Shown: positions 1 to 6,370 of the stretch, piece by piece
Numbering within the stretch: the stretch's first letter is position 1
Layout: every line of letters begins with the position of its first letter
NCBI GenBank assembly: GCA_946481495.1
Contig: CAMLNW010000078.1
Coordinates: forward strand, 1 to 10,915
Source: an uncultured Actinomycetes bacterium
GTDB lineage: Bacteria > Actinomycetota > Thermoleophilia > Solirubrobacterales > Thermoleophilaceae
Direction: 5' to 3'
Length of the DNA stretch: 10,915 nt
Notes under the pieces: model-generated
Told to the model about the DNA's origin: nothing
Database searches by the model: none
The model's input: only the letters and a program-made list of their open reading frames with translations
Made by a program: the position numbers and the translations under genes

Positions 1-2532
1 GATCACGAGCTGTTCGTCGGCTCGGGCACCGAGCCGGTCACGGTCACCGCCGAGCGCGCCGGGCTCGACCCCGCGACCCAGTACTACTTCCGCGTCGTAG
101 CGACCAACGCCAATGGAACCACCATCGGTCCGGACCAGCCAGTCGAGACGCTCAACGAAGACGGACTCACCCAAGGCCGCCGCTACGAGCTCGTCTCACC
201 GGCCGACAAGGGTCCCGTCGGTGTGGCGGGGATTGGTACGGGTCTCAATAATCAGGTGATCGCGCAACCGTCTTCTGACGGTGGTGGGTTGGCGTATCTG
301 ATGGGTTTCGGTGCTACTGAGTCGACAAGTGGCGGTGAGGTGGCTTTCATGGCCAAGCGGGAGGCCGGTGGTTGGGCTTCGTCGCAGTTGTCGCCGTCGT
401 CGGTGGGTAATGATCCTTTGTACACGCCCTCGATTGCCCCGACGCGTGAGGTGTTCGTCGCACCGGATCACAGCTGTGGGTTCTTGTTGTCGGGGGTGGC
501 GCTTACCGACGATCCTGTAGCCAAGCAGTCGGCCGATGTCGGGATCTACAACATCTATCGCCGCAACAGCGACGGCAGTCTCGACCTCGTCCCGGGTGTC
601 GCCCCGACCAATCTACCGCCTGTTACGACTGGAGCCGTGGATCTCTATCAGTACACCTTCCACGGTGTCACTCCCGATTGTGACCGGGTGGTCTTCAGCA
701 GCATGCTGAAGTACCCGGGTGTCGACTTCAGTGGCGGCTCCAGTGCTTTCGCCCTCGGGCAGGGCTCGGGCTTGTATCTCTGGGATGACGACAGTGGGTT
801 GGAGAACCTGGGTGTCATTCCGGGGCCGTCGGGTCCGGAGGTGGCGGTGCCGGCAAAGCTCGGCGCCCCCCCGGGACAAATGTCCGGCGCAGTGGGTAGC
901 GACCAAGGTTCCCAGGATGCGGTGTCTGAGGATCTGCGGCGTGTGTTCTTCACCGCGATCAGCAAGGTGGGCGGCGACATCGACCGGGAGGCGGTGTTCA
1001 TGCGCGAGGACGGCGAGACGACCGTTGACGTGTCGCAGTCGCAGACCGCGACGCCCAACGACGACAACGCGCGCTACCAGATGACCACTCCGGACGGTGG
1101 GCATGTCTTCTTCACCGGCCGCTACGGGCTCGCCTCCAACGGCACCAGCACCGGGGCGACCACCTGCAACCAGCAGAACGGGGCGGGTTGCGACCTGTAT
1201 CGCTACTCGGCCGCGACCGGCACGCTGACCGACGTCTCCGCCGCCTCCGACCCCGCCAACACCCAGGGAGCGGGCGTGGTCGGAGTCCTCAACCTCTCCG
1301 ACGACGGGTCGCGCGTGTACTTCGCGGCTCGCGGCCAACTCGTCCCGGGCAAGGGCAAGACCCAGGCCCAGAACCTCGCCGGCACGCGCGGCTACAACCT
1401 CTACCTCTGGGACTCCGGGACGCTGTCGTATGTCGCGACAGTGCCGGAGACCGACGCGATTGGGGGCGGCGGGGGCGGCCACGTTGGGCTGCTGGCGTCT
1501 TATCTGAACACCAACATCACTATTGGTTGGCGTTCTGGCCTCACTCCGAGCGGCAGCCATCTGTTGTTCCAGTCGACGGGCAATTTGACCGGCGAGAACG
1601 CGAGTGGGCGTACGGAGGCCTACCGCTATAGCGCGGGGTCGGGCGAGCTCGTGTGTGTGTCGTGTCGTCGTGACGGGTTGGCTCCGAATCCGTCTCGGCA
1701 GCCTTTGCCCGGCCTGGAGGCTGCAGGGTGGGAGCTCGGTACGTGGCGTCCTTTGAAGGTGATCAGCGATGACGGTAGTCGTGTCTTGTTCTACAAGGCC
1801 GATCCGCTCGCGCCTGGCGCCCCGGAGGGCAGCGACCATGGTCTGTTCGAGTGGCATGACGGCCAGATCTCTCTGTTGGCGGCTACCGATAACGATGATC
1901 CTTCCCCTGGTTCGTCGGCGGTACGGATGGGTGGCGCCAGCGATGACATGGACAGCGTGTTCTTCACGACGCCGCAGTCGCTTGTCGGCCAGGACTTCGA
2001 CGGCCGCCAGGACTTCTATGTCGCACGTGTCGGCGGCGGGTTTGCCGATCCGCCGGCGCCGCCGACGCCGTGCGATCCGTTGAGCGACGGGTCGTGTCAG
2101 GGGCCGGGCGCCCCAGGCTCAGGTGGCGGCGATGCGGAGACATCGAAGCCGTCGAGTGATGGCGACGCCGACCAGGGGGCGCGTGCGGTGGTCAGCGTCG
2201 GCCGGTTCTCCGCTGCGGCCCGTCGCGCTCTGGCTAGTGGTCGCAGCGCGCGGCTGCGGCTTGTGGTCAACCGCCCTGGTGCCGTGAAGCTGGCGGCTAC
2301 GGCGAGGATCGCTAAGCGCGTACGGCGTGTTGGGTCGTCGTCGACTCGGGCTCGTAAGGCGGGCTCCGTGAGCGTTCCGTTGCGGCTGTCTCGGTCTGCT
2401 CTGGTCGAGCTTGGCCGTAGGGGTGAGCTTCGGGTGCGTGTCGCGGTCTCGTTGACTGGTGCTCGTCCGGGTGTTGTGTCGGTTGTGGTCAAGGCGCCAC
2501 CTACCAAGCGCAACGGGGGAGGTGCCCGATGA
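1..2532 (+). CDS. Large secreted-type protein: FN3 remnant, beta-propeller and basic C-terminal beta domain (5' partial)
   Basis: The frame is open from base 1, so the N-terminus and any signal peptide lie upstream; 843 residues are visible. Residues about 15-50 (GLDPATQYYFRVVATNANGT) are the C-terminal half of a fibronectin type III domain. From RYELVSP (about 61) to about 680 runs a propeller of the PD40/TolB-like kind, with blade-start motifs of the SDDGSRVxF type at about residues 92, 154, 224, 309, 363, 433, 515, 589 and 647. Each is usually followed by a YRYS, YLWD or FEWH strand. A Pro/Gly/Ser-rich linker contains C691 and C699, and a basic, strand-rich domain ends the protein (about 720-843). 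No enzymatic motif is seen; an extracellular or cell-envelope binding role is inferred. It resembles a family of large hypothetical proteins I associate with Solirubrobacterales. The GTG at 223 lies inside the open frame and is not the real start. The stop overlaps the next gene's ATG. Confidence 0.85.
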   Translation, partial: DHELFVGSGTEPVTVTAERAGLDPATQYYFRVVATNANGTTIGPDQPVETLNEDGLTQGRRYELVSPADKGPVGVAGIGTGLNNQVIAQPSSDGGGLAYLMGFGATESTSGGEVAFMAKREAGGWASSQLSPSSVGNDPLYTPSIAPTREVFVAPDHSCGFLLSGVALTDDPVAKQSADVGIYNIYRRNSDGSLDLVPGVAPTNLPPVTTGAVDLYQYTFHGVTPDCDRVVFSSMLKYPGVDFSGGSSAFALGQGSGLYLWDDDSGLENLGVIPGPSGPEVAVPAKLGAPPGQMSGAVGSDQGSQDAVSEDLRRVFFTAISKVGGDIDREAVFMREDGETTVDVSQSQTATPNDDNARYQMTTPDGGHVFFTGRYGLASNGTSTGATTCNQQNGAGCDLYRYSAATGTLTDVSAASDPANTQGAGVVGVLNLSDDGSRVYFAARGQLVPGKGKTQAQNLAGTRGYNLYLWDSGTLSYVATVPETDAIGGGGGGHVGLLASYLNTNITIGWRSGLTPSGSHLLFQSTGNLTGENASGRTEAYRYSAGSGELVCVSCRRDGLAPNPSRQPLPGLEAAGWELGTWRPLKVISDDGSRVLFYKADPLAPGAPEGSDHGLFEWHDGQISLLAATDNDDPSPGSSAVRMGGASDDMDSVFFTTPQSLVGQDFDGRQDFYVARVGGGFADPPAPPTPCDPLSDGSCQGPGAPGSGGGDAETSKPSSDGDADQGARAVVSVGRFSAAARRALASGRSARLRLVVNRPGAVKLAATARIAKRVRRVGSSSTRARKAGSVSVPLRLSRSALVELGRRGELRVRVAVSLTGARPGVVSVVVKAPPTKRNGGGAR
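271..2040 (+). repeat. Nine divergent propeller-blade repeats (protein level)
   Basis: The blade-start motif recurs as SSDGGG, APDHSC, TPDCDR, SEDLRR, TPDGGH, SDDGSR, TPSGSH, SDDGSR and SDDMDS, each followed by a hydrophobic strand such as RVYF, HVFF or RVLF. Spacing is 54 to 85 residues, with variable loops. The repeat is visible only in the protein; I see no long nucleotide identity between copies. Whether all nine form blades of one propeller cannot be settled from sequence alone. Confidence 0.65.
2515..2522 (+). promoter_or_regulatory. Strong Shine-Dalgarno (GGGGGAGG) for the downstream secreted protein
   Basis: The GGAGG core at 2518-2522 sits 6 nt before the ATG at 2529. The site lies inside the last codons of the upstream gene, and the start overlaps its stop as ATGA. 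This favours the ATG at 2529 over the later in-frame ATG at 2589 and implies translational coupling. Confidence 0.75.
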
Positions 2533-5500
2533 CCGTCTCGTTGATGGCCCGTCGTTTCTTCTCACCTCACGCCGAAAGCGAGAACCGCATGACACGCACC
2601 CCCACAGCGACAGTGGCAGCGACGACGACGATTGCGGTTGTGGTCGCGTTGTTGGCGGCGCTTGCGTTTGCGTCTGTTGCGCAGGCCGCGTCGCCGGCGT
2701 GGCGGGTGATCGGGACGAGTGGCCCGACGCACCTCCCGCCGGCCGGTGTCCCGGGGCCGACCGGCCCCGGGACGGGTGTGCTTGGGATCTATGCGACCAA
2801 CGTCGGTGGTCAGAACACCAGCGGGACGATCACCCTGGACATCGGGCCGTTGCCGGCAGGGATCACGACCGCCGCGACCCCGGCGGGGCTGGGCTGGTCG
2901 TGTCTGCCGGCCGGGGCGGGTCAGAGCAGCGTGAGTTGCACGTATACTGCCTCGGTGCCTGCGGGGTTCAACGCGCCGGGGCTGCGGGTGCCGGTTGCGA
3001 TGGGACCGACGGCGCCTGCGAGCTCGAGCGTTGAGATCTCCGTGGAGGGTGGCGGGGCGCCGGCCGACCCGCTTGGCAATGACACTTACACGATGCCGCT
3101 GACGGTGTCGGCGGAGCCCGCCGAGGCTGGTGTGGAGGCGTTCTGGGCGGGTGCGTTCGATGAGAACGGCCAGCCCGCGACCCAGGCGGGCAGTCATCCC
3201 GCTCGTGCGATCGCGATGTTCTTCTTCAACAGCGAGTTCCGCGAGGGCGTTGGCAGCACCGATCAGCCCTTTCAGGGTGTCGCGGCAACGGGTGTCGTCC
3301 CGGTCGGTGACGCGCGGCAGATCGACCTCGATCTGCCGGTCGGTTTCGTCGGGAATCCGATGGTGACTATGCGCTGCCCGCAGACCAAGCCGGATCGCTG
3401 CTCAAACGATGCGCTGGTCGGCCAGATCTTCCCGCAGATCCTAGGTTTCACCGAGGACGTCGGCGTGGGCTACTCGGGCTTCGGCAGCCAAGGCCACCTC
3501 TTCAACACCGAGCCGGCTACCGGCCATCCCGCCCAGCTAACGCTCACCTACCAGACCACCAGAGCGAGCGTCATGGCGTCGTTGCGTCCTGACGACTACG
3601 GAGTGACCGCGATCTCACCGAACATCCCTCAATTCGCGCGCTTCTCAGCCGCCCACTCGCTGATCGAGGGCATCCCGCAGGCTTCTGGCGGCAAGCCGTT
3701 CTTCACCAACCCGACCGACTGCTCAGGTGTCGCGCTGACCACGTCGATCACGATGTCGACTTGGCAGGCGCCAACACTGTTCTCACCCCTGGTGAGCTCA
3801 CCCTCACCCGCGATCACTGGTTGTGAGTTGGTGCCGTTTGAGCCGGACGCGACCGTCGCACCGACGTCGACCGGTCGTGATTCGGCGTCGGGTCTCGATT
3901 TCGACGTGACGCTGCCCCAGGACGGCTTGTTGGATCCTGACGAGCTCGCTACCAGCCACCTCAAGGATGTCGTCGTCGATCTCCCGGAGGGTATGTCGGT
4001 CAACCCGTCGGGTGCGACGGGCTTGAAGGGCTGCTCGGACGCCCAGATGCAGGTTGGGTCGAAGTCTGCGCCGACGTGTCCGGATGGGTCGAAGCTCGGG
4101 ACGGTGGAGATCACTTCGCCGCTTGTGGATCGTGCGATCGGCGGCACGATGTATCTCGGTGTGCCGAAGTCGACGGATCCGATGTCGGGTGAGATGCTGC
4201 GGTTGTTCGTCGTCGCTCGCGACGACGACCTCGGGATCATGGTCAAGCTGCCCGGGTCGGCGACCGCCGACCCCCAGACGGGGAAGTTGACCGCGACGTT
4301 CGAGAACAACCCACGCCTCCCGTTCGACCAGTTGAGCGTGAAGTTGCGCGGTGGGGATCGTGGTGTGCTCGCTACCCCTCAGGCTTGTGGTCCGCGGTCG
4401 ATTTCGGCGGAGTTGTCGCCTTGGTCGGGTAATGCGGCGGTGACGGAGTCGACGTCGACTGACTACGCCGGCGACTGCAGCTTCGGGTTCGCGCCGAAGC
4501 TCGCTGCCGGGATGAGCAGCCAGAAGGCTCGCGGCAGTGGGTCGTTCAGTTTCCGGTTCTCGCGCCAGGATGGCGAGCAGTGGATCGACGGCTTGACCGC
4601 CAGTCTGCCAAGAGGTTTGCTCGCGAGCGTCAAGGATCTTCCGTTGTGCTCTAGCGGCCAGGCTGCGGCGGGCGCTTGTCCGGCCGGGAGCCGGATCGGG
4701 TCGGTTGACGCGACCGCCGGCTCTGGCAATCCGTTCGTGTTGGAGCAGAAGGGCCAGGCGTTTTTGACCGAGGGCTACAAGGGTTGCCCCTACGGCCTAG
4801 CCGTGGTCGTCCCGGTGATCGCCGGACCGTTCGACGGCACGACGCCGGAGACCGATCTCGGTGACATCGTCGTCCGCCAATCGGTGTGTGTCGATCGTTC
4901 GACCGCGCAGGTGTCGGCGATCAGTGATCCGTTGCCGACGATCTGGCACGGCGTCCCGCTACGCGTCCGGTCGGTGACCGTCAACATCGACAGGCCCGGG
5001 TTCATGCTCAACCCCTCCGACTGCTCGGCCAAGCAAGTCGGCGGCAAGTTCCACTCCGCCAACGGATCGACCGCCGGAGCGGACACTCCGTTCCAGACCT
5101 CAGGGTGCGCCGCTCTGCCGTTCAAGCCGACCCTCGCGTTGAGCTTGACCGGTCGCAAGCAGGTCACGACCGGCAAGCATCCCGGTGTCAAGGCGACCGT
5201 CACCCAACAGGGTGTCGGCGAGGCGGGGATCGAGAAGGCCGTCGTCCGGCTGCCGAAGAGCCTCGCTTTGGATCCCGACAACGCTCAGGCGTTGTGCGAG
5301 TTCGTCGATGGCACCAAGCCCGATCTCGAGAACCACTGCCCGAAGGGCAGCATCGTCGGACGGGCCAGGGCCGTCTCGCCGCTGCTAAACCAGCCGCTGA
5401 CGGGGAACGTGTACTTCGTCAAGAACATCCGCACAGACCCCACGACCGGCAACCAGATCCGGACGCTGCCGATGATCATCGTCGCGCTCCGCGGCGAGAT

Positions 5501-5822
5501 CGCCGTCAACCTCCGCGGCGAGTCGTCGACGACCAAGGGCGGCAAGCTGGTCAACACGTTCGCCAACGTCCCAGACGCGCCGATCAGCCAGTTCAACCTC
5601 AACATCCAGGGCGGCAACACCGGCATCCTCGCCGTCACCCGCACCCGCCGGGCCAAGATCAACCTCTGCACACGACGCCACACCGCAGAGACCGACATGG
5701 ACGCACAAAACGGACGCCGACACGACTTCGACGTCCAGATGAAGACCCCGTGCACCAAGAAACAGACCAAAGCCGCCAAACGCCAAGCAAAACGCGCAGC
5801 GGCCAAGGCCCAGCGCGGCTAG
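2529..5822 (+). CDS. Secreted tandem-module protein with DUF11-like N-terminus and four Cys-framed repeats
   Basis: This 1097-residue protein has a signal peptide: hydrophobic core about residues 35-50, probable cleavage after AQA at 53. Residues about 56-200 resemble a DUF11-type beta domain (PLPAGITTA, C125 and C137). Four modules of about 210 residues follow. Their LP strand motifs lie at 269-270 (LDLPVGF), 485-486 (VVDLPEGM), 693-694 (TASLPRGL) and 908-909 (VVRLPKSL). Each has the same cysteine framework: 283/291/398/432, 502/517/620/650, 707/717/832/860 and 923/937/1047/1075. Modules 1 and 3 share NP[TS]DCS; modules 2 and 4 share GKLxxTF and GGxxGxLA. The last about 22 residues are Lys/Arg/Ala-rich, with no LPXTG motif or C-terminal membrane segment. 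The protein has 20 cysteines, all assignable to these pairs or one extra pair in module 3. I do not recognise the module as a named family; a structural envelope or surface role is inferred. The alternative start at 2589 would give a more usual signal peptide length but has only a weak ribosome site. Confidence 0.9.
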   Translation: MTVSLMARRFFSPHAESENRMTRTPTATVAATTTIAVVVALLAALAFASVAQAASPAWRVIGTSGPTHLPPAGVPGPTGPGTGVLGIYATNVGGQNTSGTITLDIGPLPAGITTAATPAGLGWSCLPAGAGQSSVSCTYTASVPAGFNAPGLRVPVAMGPTAPASSSVEISVEGGGAPADPLGNDTYTMPLTVSAEPAEAGVEAFWAGAFDENGQPATQAGSHPARAIAMFFFNSEFREGVGSTDQPFQGVAATGVVPVGDARQIDLDLPVGFVGNPMVTMRCPQTKPDRCSNDALVGQIFPQILGFTEDVGVGYSGFGSQGHLFNTEPATGHPAQLTLTYQTTRASVMASLRPDDYGVTAISPNIPQFARFSAAHSLIEGIPQASGGKPFFTNPTDCSGVALTTSITMSTWQAPTLFSPLVSSPSPAITGCELVPFEPDATVAPTSTGRDSASGLDFDVTLPQDGLLDPDELATSHLKDVVVDLPEGMSVNPSGATGLKGCSDAQMQVGSKSAPTCPDGSKLGTVEITSPLVDRAIGGTMYLGVPKSTDPMSGEMLRLFVVARDDDLGIMVKLPGSATADPQTGKLTATFENNPRLPFDQLSVKLRGGDRGVLATPQACGPRSISAELSPWSGNAAVTESTSTDYAGDCSFGFAPKLAAGMSSQKARGSGSFSFRFSRQDGEQWIDGLTASLPRGLLASVKDLPLCSSGQAAAGACPAGSRIGSVDATAGSGNPFVLEQKGQAFLTEGYKGCPYGLAVVVPVIAGPFDGTTPETDLGDIVVRQSVCVDRSTAQVSAISDPLPTIWHGVPLRVRSVTVNIDRPGFMLNPSDCSAKQVGGKFHSANGSTAGADTPFQTSGCAALPFKPTLALSLTGRKQVTTGKHPGVKATVTQQGVGEAGIEKAVVRLPKSLALDPDNAQALCEFVDGTKPDLENHCPKGSIVGRARAVSPLLNQPLTGNVYFVKNIRTDPTTGNQIRTLPMIIVALRGEIAVNLRGESSTTKGGKLVNTFANVPDAPISQFNLNIQGGNTGILAVTRTRRAKINLCTRRHTAETDMDAQNGRRHDFDVQMKTPCTKKQTKAAKRQAKRAAAKAQRG
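3180..5755 (+). repeat. Four tandem ~210-residue modules in A-B-A-B order
   Basis: The intervals between the conserved LP motifs are 216, 208 and 215 residues; one-to-three and two-to-four intervals are 424 and 423. A hand alignment of 31 ungapped residues starting at G585 (module 2) and G1005 (module 4) gives 14 identities. Modules 1 and 3 share the third-cysteine motif NP[TS]DCS and a fourth cysteine followed by [LV]PF[EK]P. All four share C-x6-[VIL]-G at the second cysteine (CSNDALVG, CPDGSKLG, CPAGSRIG, CPKGSIVG). This fits duplication of a two-module unit. Outer boundaries are approximate. Confidence 0.75.
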
Positions 5823-5849
5823 TCACCGCAGCCAGCGCGAGGAAAGGCA

Positions 5850-5877
5850 AAGGGGCCGGCCACCGCGGCGGCCCCTT
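5850..5877. terminator. Hairpin between convergent genes, possible bidirectional terminator
   Basis: AAGGGGCCG at 5850-5858 is perfectly complementary to CGGCCCCTT at 5869-5877, giving a 9-bp GC-rich stem with a 10-nt loop. It lies between the stop of the module protein (5822) and the convergent stop of the SRPBCC gene (5887). Neither side has a clean U-tract. Read on the - strand, the stem is followed by a moderately T-rich TTTGCCTTTCC; read on the + strand, by TCGCCCTCCTT after the stem's final T. Termination is inferred from structure and position. Confidence 0.6.
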
Positions 5878-5886
5878 CGCCCTCCT

Positions 5887-6339
5887 TCAGCTTCCGCCCT
5901 CCACATACCCCTTCAGCTCGTCCGCGCGCGCGTTGACGAGCATGTCGATCAGCTTGCCCTCGACGGGTCCGCGGATCAGCATCCCGAGCATCCGGCCGGT
6001 GTCACCCTCGAGGGCGTAGGTGGCGCGTGTCCGCCCGTCGCCGAGGTCCTCGAGCTCCCACGAGCCGTCCATCGACTTCAGGTCGCCCTTCTCCTGCGTC
6101 CACGACAGCCGCGTCGGTCCCGCGTAGCTGAAGCGGACCTTCGCCTTGACGGTCGTCACCTTGGCGTCGGCCTCGGTCTCGACCAGTGTCGGGCGGCCCT
6201 GGTCGTCGCGCTCGAGCGCCTCCAGGTCCTTCATGCCGCCCTGCCAGTCGGGCGCCTTCTCGACGTCCTCGACGGCCTTCCACACCTGCTCGATCGGCGC
6301 ATCGATCTCCGCGCTCGACGATCCCGCCAGAACAGCCAT
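5887..6339 (-). CDS. SRPBCC (START-like / polyketide cyclase fold) family protein
   Basis: This 150-residue protein has the typical length and pattern of the SRPBCC superfamily, whose members form a helix-grip fold around a hydrophobic pocket. The N-terminal strand (SSSAEIDAPIEQVWKAVED) matches the usual 'v.ApvevVw..l.D' opening. The central part alternates polar and hydrophobic strands, WELEDLGDGRTRATYALEG is the expected late strand pair, and the amphipathic C-terminal helix (LIDMLVNARADELKGYVEG) would close the cavity. No signal peptide or membrane segment is seen, so it is probably cytoplasmic. The ligand cannot be told from sequence. The start is supported by GGAGG at 6346-6350 on the - strand, 6 nt upstream. 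It lies 31 nt after the amidase stop on the same strand, so the two are probably co-transcribed. Family assignment is solid; a specific function is not. Confidence 0.85.
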   Translation of the reverse strand: MAVLAGSSSAEIDAPIEQVWKAVEDVEKAPDWQGGMKDLEALERDDQGRPTLVETEADAKVTTVKAKVRFSYAGPTRLSWTQEKGDLKSMDGSWELEDLGDGRTRATYALEGDTGRMLGMLIRGPVEGKLIDMLVNARADELKGYVEGGS

Positions 6340-6345
6340 CCCAAG

Positions 6346-6350
6346 CCTCC
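6346..6350 (-). promoter_or_regulatory. Shine-Dalgarno GGAGG for the SRPBCC gene
   Basis: The + strand CCTCC at 6346-6350 reads GGAGG on the - strand, 6 nt before the ATG at 6339. It lies within the 31-nt gap after the amidase stop and fixes the SRPBCC start. Confidence 0.7.
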
Positions 6351-6370
6351 GTCGTAGTTGTTCCCCGACC

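Noticed and set aside
223..225. GTG as the start of the first gene
   Set aside because: The same frame is open back to base 1 and encodes a credible FN3 tail and the RYELVSP segment upstream, so this is an internal valine.
613..1857. Long - strand open frame (414 codons) opposite the propeller gene
   Set aside because: It is Arg/Ala/Gly-rich with no domain pattern and lies fully antisense to a frame with clear repeats. It is an expected shadow in GC-rich DNA.
3629..4309. - strand frame of 226 codons inside the module protein gene
   Set aside because: Low-information Ser/Pro/Gly composition, antisense to conserved modules 1 and 2, and no ribosome site.
5105..6019. + strand frame of 304 codons running past the end of the module protein gene
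   Set aside because: It overlaps module 4 in another frame, is Arg/Gln/Pro/His-rich and crosses the hairpin and the convergent SRPBCC gene. No plausible start or domain.
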